A DNA stretch of 64,000 nt from NCBI GenBank assembly GCA_964510785.1, contig CAZECM010000006.1, positions 17,616-81,615 on the forward strand, read 5' to 3'. This document shows, in pieces, positions 18,912-26,646 of this stretch (its first letter is position 1; each line of letters starts with the position of its first letter). The notes under the pieces were generated by a model. The model was given only the letters and a program-made list of their open reading frames with translations, was not told where the DNA came from and made no database searches. The translations under genes were made by a program, and so were the position numbers. The stretch is from JAAYZM01 sp964510785. Its GTDB lineage: Bacteria; Actinomycetota; Actinomycetes; Actinomycetales; Cellulomonadaceae.

Positions 18912-20237
18912 GTGAACGATCAGCGCTTTGACGACGATGCTCTCGGAGACGCGGCCAAGGACGTGCTACTCGGTTGGAGGCAGTGGGTCCATAGACACGT
19001 CGAGAGTGTCCACCTCCTGCCCGGTGAGCGAGGCTCCCGGAGAGTCTCTCTGGACTGCACACCCCCACCTGACCCCCGGCTCGCGTACGTCGTGAACGAC
19101 CGGAGAGCCAGAGCGATCTCCGAGGTGTCGGGACCGATACAGATCCCTATGGCCGTGGTCGAGAAGGCAGCCATGCGAGATCTCGATGTCCTCGATGCGG
19201 ACGCAAGGCCGATGTCGGTGCTCGGACGGCGAGAGGACGGCGAGTTCGCACTCGCTGCGCTGCTGGCGATCTACAGGTCCGAGATCGGTGAGGTGTCGCG
19301 CGCGTTACGGGAGACACTCAGGGAGATTGTGGGGAGCGAGAGGGCTGCTGGAGTTCGCGTAGCCGAAGACCTCCTCGACCGTGAAAGATGCGTGGATGGG
19401 ACGAACGTCAACCTTGACGCGATCTCAGAGTTGACCGCTCTCTGGACGAGGGATCTGGCCGCGAACTTCCTCCTCATTGGGCTACTGCCCGCGAACCGAG
19501 CTGGTACCAGGCAAGTGCTCAAGTGGTCGGCAAACTGGCACATCGAGCCGGGCGCGATGAAGGGTGGGCGCCAGATCGCTGTCGCCGCTGGCCGGGACGT
19601 CGCTGAGATTGAACTACCGGTGCGGGGTGCCGCGTCGGCCGCCTCCTTCCATCTCGAAGTGCACCTTCCACCAGAGCTTGCGGTAGCGCGTCTAGAACTG
19701 CCGCCTCGGACTCCGGGCGAGGCGCCTGCGTGTGTCGACGAATCGGGTAACCCCGTCGCGCATGTTCACGCGGAGTACGAGGAAGTGCCTGAGCAGCAAG
19801 ACGCCCTCATCCACGTGACGGTCCCCTGGTCAGGGCTTCGCGTGACGGCTACCGTCTCCGTGGTGCTGACGGGAATCATGTTCCTCCTGGGCATCGTCCT
19901 TCCGGGAGCGACTGATGCGCTGCGCTCTTCCGGGGAAGGCGCCGCAGCGCTGCTGCTCGTCGCACCCGCTCTCATGATCGCGTTCAGCACGCGGTCGCAG
20001 GAGAGTATCGCCGTCTCCCGGCTCCTCGCCCCGCTTCGATCCGTCACTGTGGGCTGCGCGCTACTTCTGGTTGCCGCTGCCGCGAGCGTCGTCGGGGGCC
20101 TTGAACGACCCTGGTACGACATCCTCTGGTGCGTCGGCGCCGTGCTCTCCGTAGGAGTGGCGTGGCACCTTTGGCGCGCACCGCGGGCGCTGTCAGACCT
20201 CCGTGCGAGGCTGCGGCGTGACAAGATCTGGAACTAG
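18912..20237 (+). CDS. Unknown protein with C-terminal membrane domain
   Basis: 441 residues from GTG 18912. Residues 1-300 are soluble and acidic, with IPMAVVEKAAMRDLDVLDAD then RPMSVLGRREDGEFALAALL, a segment type seen in other uncharacterised actinobacterial proteins. Residues about 310-425 hold four hydrophobic segments (VTATVSVVLTGIMFLLGIVL; GAAALLLVAPALMIAF; VGCALLLVAAAASVVGG; DILWCVGAVLSVGVAWHLW), and the tail is basic. A large cytoplasmic sensor plus a membrane bundle is a layout common in defence effectors, but no known effector motif is visible. It is 80 nt downstream of the zinc-ribbon gene on the same strand. Confidence 0.6.
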   Translation: MNDQRFDDDALGDAAKDVLLGWRQWVHRHVESVHLLPGERGSRRVSLDCTPPPDPRLAYVVNDRRARAISEVSGPIQIPMAVVEKAAMRDLDVLDADARPMSVLGRREDGEFALAALLAIYRSEIGEVSRALRETLREIVGSERAAGVRVAEDLLDRERCVDGTNVNLDAISELTALWTRDLAANFLLIGLLPANRAGTRQVLKWSANWHIEPGAMKGGRQIAVAAGRDVAEIELPVRGAASAASFHLEVHLPPELAVARLELPPRTPGEAPACVDESGNPVAHVHAEYEEVPEQQDALIHVTVPWSGLRVTATVSVVLTGIMFLLGIVLPGATDALRSSGEGAAALLLVAPALMIAFSTRSQESIAVSRLLAPLRSVTVGCALLLVAAAASVVGGLERPWYDILWCVGAVLSVGVAWHLWRAPRALSDLRARLRRDKIWN

Positions 20238-20256
20238 CGACGAGAGGTGGTGGGCT

Positions 20257-20439
20257 ATGGCAAGCGAAGAGAGACAGCAACCCGCGCGACGTGAGGACTC
20301 GTCGCGCCGCTATGGCGCTGCGTCCACGATGGAAGGACGCCGTGCAGTGCCCAGCGCCGCGGGGCGGAGTCAGCTCGCCGCCCAGCGGGCGAAGTTGATG
20401 AGCGCTGACACGAAGGTCGGCAAGACCCGCTACGAGTGA
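20257..20439 (+). CDS. Small highly charged protein, 60 residues
   Basis: ATG 20257 lies 19 nt after the membrane-protein stop and is preceded by GAGAGGTGG, a good ribosome-binding site. The product is Arg/Gln/Ser-rich (EERQQPARREDSSRRYG), hydrophilic and probably disordered. Its position suggests the same operon. An upstream in-frame ATG at 20203 lies inside the preceding gene and is less likely. No family recognised. Confidence 0.5.
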   Translation: MASEERQQPARREDSSRRYGAASTMEGRRAVPSAAGRSQLAAQRAKLMSADTKVGKTRYE

Positions 20440-20554
20440 TTCGTGACTATGCCCGTGGTGTTGCTGTTGGGCTGCGTGGCGCTTGCACCAGGGGTCTGCC
20501 GCTGTGGTTGCGACGGTCTCCCGCTCTGGGACTGGACAGGGAATGACGGGAAAG

Positions 20555-20572
20555 CATAGGTTTTAACCTATG
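20555..20572. promoter_or_regulatory. Perfect 18-bp palindrome covering the start codon of an XRE gene
   Basis: CATAGGTTTTAACCTATG has 8-bp arms and a TT centre, and its last three bases are the ATG of the following gene. It is much more AT-rich than its surroundings. Occupancy by the encoded regulator would block transcription start or ribosome entry, so it looks like an autoregulatory operator. Confidence 0.6.
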
Positions 20573-20917
20573 TTGGACGATGAACTCGACACCATCGCGA
20601 GCCGCGCCGACAGCCTCACGGAGGACCACGAGCGGCTCCTTGTCGAGCTGGTCGCCCTCCGAATGAAGCACAAGATCACGCAGGCCGTCGTGGCTGAGCG
20701 GATGGGCGTCAGCCAACCCACCGTGGCCGGTCTGGAGCGCTATGACGCCAACCCGACGCTTTCGACGATCCGGCGCTACGCGCTCGCGGTCGGGGCGCGA
20801 CTGCAGACGACGGTGATCGACGACTACGTCACGCCGCCCGCAGTCGACCTTCCGTCGCTTCAGAACGACATCGACGCAGCGCTCGACGACCATGTCGACG
20901 ACCCCTACGCGCGATGA
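20570..20917 (+). CDS. XRE-family regulator (antitoxin-like)
   Basis: 115 residues. Helix-turn-helix VALRMKHKITQAVVAERMGVSQPTVAGLERYD followed by NPTLSTIRRYALAVGARL, the pattern of HigA/antitoxin-type XRE proteins. The tail is acidic (NDIDAALDDHVDD). The start codon is part of a palindrome and no good ribosome-binding site precedes it (GGGAAAG is about 15 nt away), so the message may be leaderless. No toxin gene is evident next to it. Confidence 0.75.
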   Translation: MLDDELDTIASRADSLTEDHERLLVELVALRMKHKITQAVVAERMGVSQPTVAGLERYDANPTLSTIRRYALAVGARLQTTVIDDYVTPPAVDLPSLQNDIDAALDDHVDDPYAR

Positions 20918-21087
20918 CGTCGTCCGGGGTCTCGGCCGCAGAGATCGCTGCGCGCCGGGTTCGCCTGCGCCGCGACGAGTACTGACGTCGCGTCCGCTCT
21001 GTCCTGAGCTCCCCGGCGTGGCACCCACCCATCACCACCGACGTGGGGTTCACTGCTCGACGTAGTCAGTAGCGCAGATGTCGAGGG

Positions 21088-21708
21088 GTGAGCAGCAGGG
21101 TGTCAGCGGAGCCGCTTGTCCGCACCCTGCTCTACCGGGACCGGCCCGTCACGTCCGAGGACCCCGATCTCTGGCTCCTCGCCCGCCGCCGCGGCGTCAC
21201 GGCCACGGACTGCGCGAAGATCGTCCGCAAGAACGGCAACCCCAGCGCGCAGCGACAGACCTTGCTGGCCCAGAAGCTCTACGGTCTGCGCGGCCCCGAC
21301 TACACGGTGTTCGCGCACGGGCGCGAGCGCGAGCCGCACATCGCCGAATGGGTCGCCAGCGAGTTCGGCATCCCCCACAACACGAGCCTGTGCGTCGGGG
21401 ACGACAACCGTCACATGGCCACACCCGACGCCGTGGGCTCGCAAGGGATCGCCGAGTTCAAGACGGCAACCCAGCCGCTCGCCAAGGCGATCCGCACCTA
21501 CTCCGACCAGCTCCAGTGGCAGATGCACGTGCTGCACACCGACCGGGTGCTCTTCGTGGTCGAGGACCGCCACACCCTCGAGCGCGAGTGGACGTGGGTG
21601 CACCGCGACGAGCACCGCATCGACGTCCTCGTCCACCACGCGGACCACTTCATCGCCGAGCTCGAGGAACGTCAGGCCGCGCGCCGCGCCGCGAACGCCG
21701 AGGCTTGA
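21088..21708 (+). CDS. YqaJ-type exonuclease (lambda-exonuclease fold)
   Basis: 206 residues with the YqaJ/lambda-exonuclease pattern: RRGVTATDCAKIV at the start; HGREREPHIAEWVASEFG; the active site ATPDAVG ... AEFKTATQ (D and E-x-K); then YSDQLQWQMHVLHTDRVLFVV. The family degrades one strand from double-stranded DNA ends and usually pairs with a RecT/Bet annealing protein. None is present here and there are no phage genes, so it may be a chromosomal nuclease or a remnant. GTG 21088 was taken; GTG 21100 is also possible. It converges with the RIO kinase. Confidence 0.8.
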   Translation: MSSRVSAEPLVRTLLYRDRPVTSEDPDLWLLARRRGVTATDCAKIVRKNGNPSAQRQTLLAQKLYGLRGPDYTVFAHGREREPHIAEWVASEFGIPHNTSLCVGDDNRHMATPDAVGSQGIAEFKTATQPLAKAIRTYSDQLQWQMHVLHTDRVLFVVEDRHTLEREWTWVHRDEHRIDVLVHHADHFIAELEERQAARRAANAEA

Positions 21709-21775
21709 CCGGCGACGTTCGCCCGGAGTGCGCCGTCGTCGGCGAAGAAGGACGCCGCCGACGGCGCACACCGCG

Positions 21776-22642
21776 TCAGTACACGAACCCCACGAGCTCA
21801 CCGAAGAGCTCCTGCGCGTCGACCTCGAGCCCGCGCGAGGTGAACCAGGCGCAGACGTTCTCGCAGTCGCGCAGCAGGAACTCCGTGCCGCGCGGGTTCG
21901 CCACGACGTCCACCACCTGGGGCAGGTCGATCACCACGATGCGCTCGCCGTCGGCGAGGACGTTGTACGGCGAGAGGTCGCCGTGCGCGACACCCTCGCG
22001 CGCGAAGGTGATCATGGCCCGCCGCAGCTGCTCGAAGTAGCTCTCGAGGAGCTCGCGGTCGGGCCGGCACTGCGCGAGCCGCGGCGCGGCCTGCCCGTCG
22101 GTGCCCACGAACTCCATGAGGATCTCGGAGCCGTCCACCTGGACCGGGTAGGGCACGGGCACGCCGGCTTCCCAGTACCGGCACAGGGCGACCCACTCGG
22201 CCTGGACCCAGAGACCTGCGGCGACGGCGCGCCCGTACTCCGAGCCGCGCTTCACGGCGCGCGCGTCACGGGACCGGCGGGCCCGGCGGGTCACGGTGTA
22301 CGCGTCGGCGCGGTGGAAGGTGCGGTGGTTGTCGTCGCGGTAGCGCTTGGCGGCCATCGTGACCTCCGCGCCCGAGCCGTCGGTCGACTCGCGGTGCACG
22401 AGGAACACGTCGGCTTCCTTGCCGGTCTTGAGGATGCCGAGCTCGACGTCGATCGCGCCGCGGTCGGTCACGACCCAGTCGGGCAGGGGTTCTGGCCCGC
22501 GGCACGAGCGCTCGACGTCCCAGTAGGTCGTGGGACGGCGCTCGGTGTCGCGCGGGTCGAGCTCGTCGAGGGCGCGGTACTCGACGTGCGCGAAGGGATC
22601 AGGAGACGGGCGTCGTTCGCCCGCCTGGAAGTGCTGAGTCAC
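21776..22642 (-). CDS. RIO-type serine/threonine protein kinase
   Basis: 288 residues. The nucleotide-binding loop is GILKTGKEADVFLV (~67-80), followed by the Lys strand AAKRYRDDNHRTF. The catalytic loop is HGDLSPYNVLADG (~217) and the metal-binding Asp is in VVIDLPQVVD, as in RIO1/RIO2 kinases. RIO kinases act in rRNA maturation in archaea and eukaryotes; the role of bacterial members is poorly known. GTG 22642 has AGGAGCT 6 nt upstream and was preferred to ATG 22684. Confidence 0.88.
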   Translation of the reverse strand: MTQHFQAGERRPSPDPFAHVEYRALDELDPRDTERRPTTYWDVERSCRGPEPLPDWVVTDRGAIDVELGILKTGKEADVFLVHRESTDGSGAEVTMAAKRYRDDNHRTFHRADAYTVTRRARRSRDARAVKRGSEYGRAVAAGLWVQAEWVALCRYWEAGVPVPYPVQVDGSEILMEFVGTDGQAAPRLAQCRPDRELLESYFEQLRRAMITFAREGVAHGDLSPYNVLADGERIVVIDLPQVVDVVANPRGTEFLLRDCENVCAWFTSRGLEVDAQELFGELVGFVY

Positions 22643-22801
22643 GGTGAGAGCTCCTGGAAGAAGGACGGTGGGTCGTGGACACACCGAGGACAGTCATGGA
22701 CATGTCAGTCCTCCTTCCGCCAGGGCTTGCGTGCCGGCGCTCGCCAGCGCACCTACGGTCGCGCCGCCACCCCCCGCGAGGCAACCCATTTTCGGCGAGC
22801 G

Positions 22802-25255
22802 CTACGGGCGTCGCCCCATCCACTCGTAGAACTCGACCGCCGAGATCACGGGCTTGCCGTACTCGCGGGCCTTGCGCGCCTTGCCGGACTGCGTGCCGAC
22901 CTCGGCCACGACGAGCACGTCGCAGCGCGTCTTCGACACCCCCGGCGCCCACCGCAGCCCGAGCGAGGCCACGAGCCGCTCGAGCTCCCACTTGTCGACG
23001 AACCGCCCGCGCTCGTCGTGCACGGTACCCGTGAAGCACACCCGCGCACCGGGCTGGAGGACCGCATCGACCCGCGATCCGTCGTCGTCGGCCCCGAACC
23101 CCGGCCCGAGGATCGACGTGTCGAGCAGGTCCTCGAGCTCGCGCACGCGCGCGAGCAGGGCGCCCGGCAGCCCCGCCGACTTCTCCACGGCGGACGCGAG
23201 GCGGGCCGTCACGACCTCGCGCAGCACGGGATCGTCGAGGGCCGACGACGACGCCGCCCGGTCGCCTCCCGTAGCGGCCGTCGCCGAGAGCGTGGCGAAC
23301 GAGAGCGCGTCGTAGCGGGGGCGCACCTCGGCCGCGGGCACGCCGTCGAGCACGACCTCGCTCATGGCTCGGCTCGCGGTCAGCAGCGCGTCGAGGGTCG
23401 GGGTCAGGGCCGTGCCGGGCGGTCGCGCGTCGGGGTCGCGCGTGAGGAGGTAGCCGGAGGCTGGGTTCGCCGGCGCGGTGAAGTGCCCGCCCCCGCCGTC
23501 GTCGTCGGAGGGCCCGAGCCGGGCGTGCGCGGCGAGCGCGGTGCGGGCTCGCTCGAGGGCGGACGACGCGACGAGGCCTGCGCGCTCGGCAGGTAGCAGG
23601 TGGCCCGGCGGGATCTCGATGCCGAGCGGCAGCGGTTCGACACGGCCTAGCCGCTTGAGCTCGAAGTCGATGATCCCGAGCGCGAGGTCGGTGCCGACGC
23701 CCACGGGGGTGCAGTCGTCGAGCAGCGGCCCGAGCACGGCCCAGGCCTCGGGGAGCGACGGGGCGAGGAGCACGTCGTCGACCGAGATCCCGAAGTCCGC
23801 GCGCGCCGAGCCCAGGTCGCGGTGCGGGTTCACGAGGGTGCTGACGCACGAGCCGTCCTCGAACGCGACGGCGATCTCGACGGGGCGCGGGCGCGAGAGC
23901 CGGCCCTCGTCCCCGACCGTGAGGACCCCGACCGCGCAGTGGCGCGCCGGCCCGTCCGCCGACGTCGCCTCCCGCAGGAACCGCAGCACCCTGCGGTCCG
24001 TCTTGAGGTCCTTCGCGAGCACGGGCCGCGTCAGCACGAGCCCGGCCATCGACGTGCAGCGGCTCAGCGCGACGTACACCTGCCCGTAGTCGAACACCCC
24101 GCCCGTGAGGTCCACGACGAGCCGGTCGAGCGTCTGCCCCTGCGCCTTGTGGATCGTGACGGCCCACGCGAGCTTGAACGGCAGCTGGGTGAACGTGCCC
24201 ACCACCTCGCGGCGCAGCGTGCCGGCCTCGAGCACGGGGCGCGTCGCGTCCCAGGTGTGGGGCCGGACGGTCTCGACGCTGCCGTCCGCGAGCTCGACGC
24301 CGACGACGATCTCCCCGGCGTCCAGGTCGTCGTGGGCCCACGCGATGCGCCCCAGCGTGCCGTTGACCCAGCGGTCGCCAGGGTCGTTCGCGAGCATCAT
24401 GACCTGTGCGCCCACCTTGAACACGAGCGCGTCCTCGACGGGGGAGTCGAACGTCGCGAGGTCGCCCGTGCGGATCGCGTGGCTCACGAGCTCCGCGCCG
24501 GGCAGGCGGGCCAGGCGCGCGCGGTTGCGGGAGGTCACGAGCCGGTTGGTGGGGGCGAGGGTGAGCCAGAGCTCGTCGTCGGGTGGGACGAAGTCCGGGT
24601 CCGTGCGCGCGTTGAGGTCGCGCTGCGCCTGGTCCACGAGCACGCCCTCGCGGATCGCGTTGAGGATCGACGTGAGCCGCTCGTCGCCGAGCTGGCGGAA
24701 CACCGTGGTGAGCGCGACCGTGGGGAAGGCGGCGCGGTCGAAGGAGTCTGCGGAGAAGAAGTAGGGCGTGGCGTAGCGGGTCTCGAAGTGGTGGGCCTCG
24801 GCGCCGACGACGACGGGCGGCAGCTGGAACAGGTCTCCCACGAGCACGAGCTGGACGCCGCCGAACGGCTGCCCGGGCTTGGGGCCGAAGCGCTCGAGGG
24901 CCGTGGTGAGCATGTCGAACACGTCGGCGCGCACCATCGAGGCCTCGTCGATGATGAGGGTGTCGAGCGCGCGCAGGGTCTTGTTGAAGCGACCCGGGAA
25001 GTAGTCGGGGCCGCGTACCGACTCGGGCGTCGTCGTCGGCCCGAAGCTGAAGAGGCGGTGGATCGTGTAGCCGTCGACGTTGAGCGCCGCGATGCCCGTG
25101 GGGGCGGCGACCACCACGTTGCGGTCCGTGCCCGCCATGAAGTGCCGGATGAGCGTCGACTTGCCCGTGCCCGCCTTGCCGGTGAGGAACACGTGGCTGC
25201 CCGCGCGCAGGAGCGTGAGCGCGTGCTCGATCTCTTCGGTCAGGACAAGGCCCAT
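22802..25255 (-). CDS. Pif1-like helicase with C-terminal BRCT domain
   Basis: 817 residues. SF1B helicase core: FLTGKAGTGKSTLIRHF (Walker A), LIIDEASMVRADVFD (Walker B), LVGDLFQLPPVV, and WAVTIHKAQGQTLDRLVVDL (motif V). A Pif1-type 5'-3' helicase unwinds DNA and can resolve G-quadruplexes. Residues about 500-720 are an Ala/Asp-rich region of unknown role. The last ~90 residues (GARVCFTGTVHDERGRFVDK, KTRCDVLVVA, YGKPVISAVEFYEWM) form a BRCT domain like that of bacterial DNA ligase, likely recognising DNA ends or partners. It is 159 nt upstream of the RIO kinase on the same strand. Confidence 0.88.
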   Translation of the reverse strand: MGLVLTEEIEHALTLLRAGSHVFLTGKAGTGKSTLIRHFMAGTDRNVVVAAPTGIAALNVDGYTIHRLFSFGPTTTPESVRGPDYFPGRFNKTLRALDTLIIDEASMVRADVFDMLTTALERFGPKPGQPFGGVQLVLVGDLFQLPPVVVGAEAHHFETRYATPYFFSADSFDRAAFPTVALTTVFRQLGDERLTSILNAIREGVLVDQAQRDLNARTDPDFVPPDDELWLTLAPTNRLVTSRNRARLARLPGAELVSHAIRTGDLATFDSPVEDALVFKVGAQVMMLANDPGDRWVNGTLGRIAWAHDDLDAGEIVVGVELADGSVETVRPHTWDATRPVLEAGTLRREVVGTFTQLPFKLAWAVTIHKAQGQTLDRLVVDLTGGVFDYGQVYVALSRCTSMAGLVLTRPVLAKDLKTDRRVLRFLREATSADGPARHCAVGVLTVGDEGRLSRPRPVEIAVAFEDGSCVSTLVNPHRDLGSARADFGISVDDVLLAPSLPEAWAVLGPLLDDCTPVGVGTDLALGIIDFELKRLGRVEPLPLGIEIPPGHLLPAERAGLVASSALERARTALAAHARLGPSDDDGGGGHFTAPANPASGYLLTRDPDARPPGTALTPTLDALLTASRAMSEVVLDGVPAAEVRPRYDALSFATLSATAATGGDRAASSSALDDPVLREVVTARLASAVEKSAGLPGALLARVRELEDLLDTSILGPGFGADDDGSRVDAVLQPGARVCFTGTVHDERGRFVDKWELERLVASLGLRWAPGVSKTRCDVLVVAEVGTQSGKARKAREYGKPVISAVEFYEWMGRRP

Positions 25256-25291
25256 GGTGCCCTCAGGCTAGGGCCGAACTGTGACGCTGAA

Positions 25292-25320
25292 CGATTGCGT
25301 GCGTGTGGCGCACGCAATCG
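25292..25320. repeat. Dispersed hairpin element, copy 1
   Basis: CGATTGCGTGCG (25292-25303) and CGCACGCAATCG (25309-25320) form a perfect 12-bp stem around TGTGG. The flanks GACGCTGAA on the left and CACTGTC on the right are shared with copy 2 at 57779-57807. It lies between two minus-strand genes, past the stop codon of the MDMPI gene. Confidence 0.75.
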
Positions 25321-25356
25321 TGCACTGTCTTTCCCCGCGAGAGGCCGGAGGCGGGG

Positions 25357-26058
25357 TCAGAGGAGCGGGAGGTGGGTGCCCAGGTCGGGGACGGAGTCGG
25401 CCGTGTAGGTCGCCTGCAGCGCAGCGGCGAGCTCGTCGACGTCGTACGGACGGCGGCCGGCCGCGAGCCGGACCCACAGCAGCGGGTCGACCACCTCGAG
25501 GCTCCAGCCGCCACGCGTCGTGACGATGTCGAGGAAGGTCTGGGCCACGAGCTCGAGCGCCGGACGGGTGATCGGGGACTTCGCGGCGCCCACCGAGCGG
25601 GCGAGGTCGTCGGCGTGGACCACGAACTCGATCGCGCGGGTGGTGACGAGGTCGGAGAGCAGGAGGGGGCCGCGCTTGGCGAGCACCGCGCGATCGGTCG
25701 GGCCGAAGTCCTCGAGGGCTTCCCACGCGCGCCTCGCCGCGAGGTCGATCGCACCGAGCGGATCGGCGGCGATCTCGACGGCCTGCTCGCGCGTGCCCTG
25801 GGCGACGCCCGCGGCATCGGCGGCGTACCCGCCCAGGTACTCCGCGATCGACTGGGTGCGGGTGCCGACCGGGGCCTCGACGGCACCCGGGATGACCCGG
25901 TGGCACCGCGTGAGGTGGGCGACGAGCTCGGCGACGGTCCAGCCCTCGAGCACGCTCGGGCGTGCGTCGTGCACGTCGATCTCGTTCAGCCACGCGCGCA
26001 GGGTGCGCCACTGCTCGCGGGTGATCTCGCTGATGCGTGCCAGGTCCGAGTCGCTCAT
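25357..26058 (-). CDS. MDMPI-domain protein (maleylpyruvate isomerase N-terminal/DinB-like)
   Basis: 233 residues. The N-terminal four-helix bundle has EGWTVAELVAHLTRCHRVIPG, the metal-binding-histidine region of the MDMPI/DinB superfamily, and a second His in EFVVHADDLARS. Actinobacterial members are proposed mycothiol-dependent enzymes; substrate unknown. Its ATG overlaps the stop codon of the upstream DUF2505 gene by 4 nt, so the two are translationally coupled. Confidence 0.8.
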   Translation of the reverse strand: MSDSDLARISEITREQWRTLRAWLNEIDVHDARPSVLEGWTVAELVAHLTRCHRVIPGAVEAPVGTRTQSIAEYLGGYAADAAGVAQGTREQAVEIAADPLGAIDLAARRAWEALEDFGPTDRAVLAKRGPLLLSDLVTTRAIEFVVHADDLARSVGAAKSPITRPALELVAQTFLDIVTTRGGWSLEVVDPLLWVRLAAGRRPYDVDELAAALQATYTADSVPDLGTHLPLL

Positions 26059-26525
26059 GCGTCCATCCTGCCGGAGGTCGGTGTCGATGCATCCTCGATG
26101 GCGGCCACGAGGCGGCGCGAGAGCTTGGCCGTCTGGCTCCGGAGGATCACCCGGAACAGCAGTCCCTCGAGCACCTGCCACGGCCGCAGCTCGATGGTGC
26201 TTCGCTGGGTCAACCGCGTGCGATCGGTTCCGAGCTCCTTGAACGTCGTCTGCGACCGGGTCAGGAAGCCGCCCGCGTCGGTCTCCTCGAGGAGACCGTC
26301 GGGCAGAGCGCTCGCGACCACCGTGCTGGTCCAGCGCTGACGCCCGAAGAGGCCCGGGCTCGAGTAGGTCTGCACCTCGCCGGAGTGCCCGGCCGGGACC
26401 CCGTTGCTTCCCTCGAAGCGCGCCCGAGGCTGGACCGCCTCGAGAACGCGCGGGTCGAGCATGGCGGCGATGACGGCCGCGCGCGGTCGGTCGATCTCCA
26501 CCTCGATGGCGTAGTAGATCGGCAC
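26055..26525 (-). CDS. DUF2505 / SRPBCC-like protein
   Basis: 156 residues beginning MPIYYAIEVEIDRPRAAVIAAM, with ELRPWQVLEGLLFRVILRSQTAKLSRRL near the C-terminus as the long final helix of an SRPBCC (START-like) fold. Likely a small cytosolic lipid- or ligand-binding protein; function unknown. First gene of a two-gene unit with the MDMPI protein. Confidence 0.75.
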   Translation of the reverse strand: MPIYYAIEVEIDRPRAAVIAAMLDPRVLEAVQPRARFEGSNGVPAGHSGEVQTYSSPGLFGRQRWTSTVVASALPDGLLEETDAGGFLTRSQTTFKELGTDRTRLTQRSTIELRPWQVLEGLLFRVILRSQTAKLSRRLVAAIEDASTPTSGRMDA

Positions 26526-26578
26526 CAGGGCACTGTATCGCTCTGGCGCACCCGCTCGGCGAGGTGGTGCGGAAGGCA

Positions 26579-26610
26579 GCGGGGCCGGGACCCGAAGGTC
26601 CCGGCCCCGC
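26579..26610 (-). terminator. Strong UUCG-tetraloop terminator
   Basis: A perfect 14-bp stem, GCGGGGCCGGGACC (26579-26592) with its complement at 26597-26610. Read on the minus strand the loop is TTCG closed by C-G, an exceptionally stable tetraloop. It starts 37 nt after the stop codon of the secreted protein gene at 26647. There is no long U run, as is common in actinobacteria. Confidence 0.85.
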
Positions 26611-26646
26611 CGAGTGGCCGACGTCGGACGACGACGGACCCTTGCG

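Noticed and set aside
20914..20985. 23-codon frame overlapping the stop of the second XRE gene (ATGA)
   Set aside because: The overlap looks like coupling, but the peptide is very short and basic with no known motif; a degraded toxin cannot be shown.
12208..21708. Prophage or integrative element
   Set aside because: No integrase, terminase, structural or conjugation genes and no attachment repeats were seen; only a YqaJ nuclease hints at phage.
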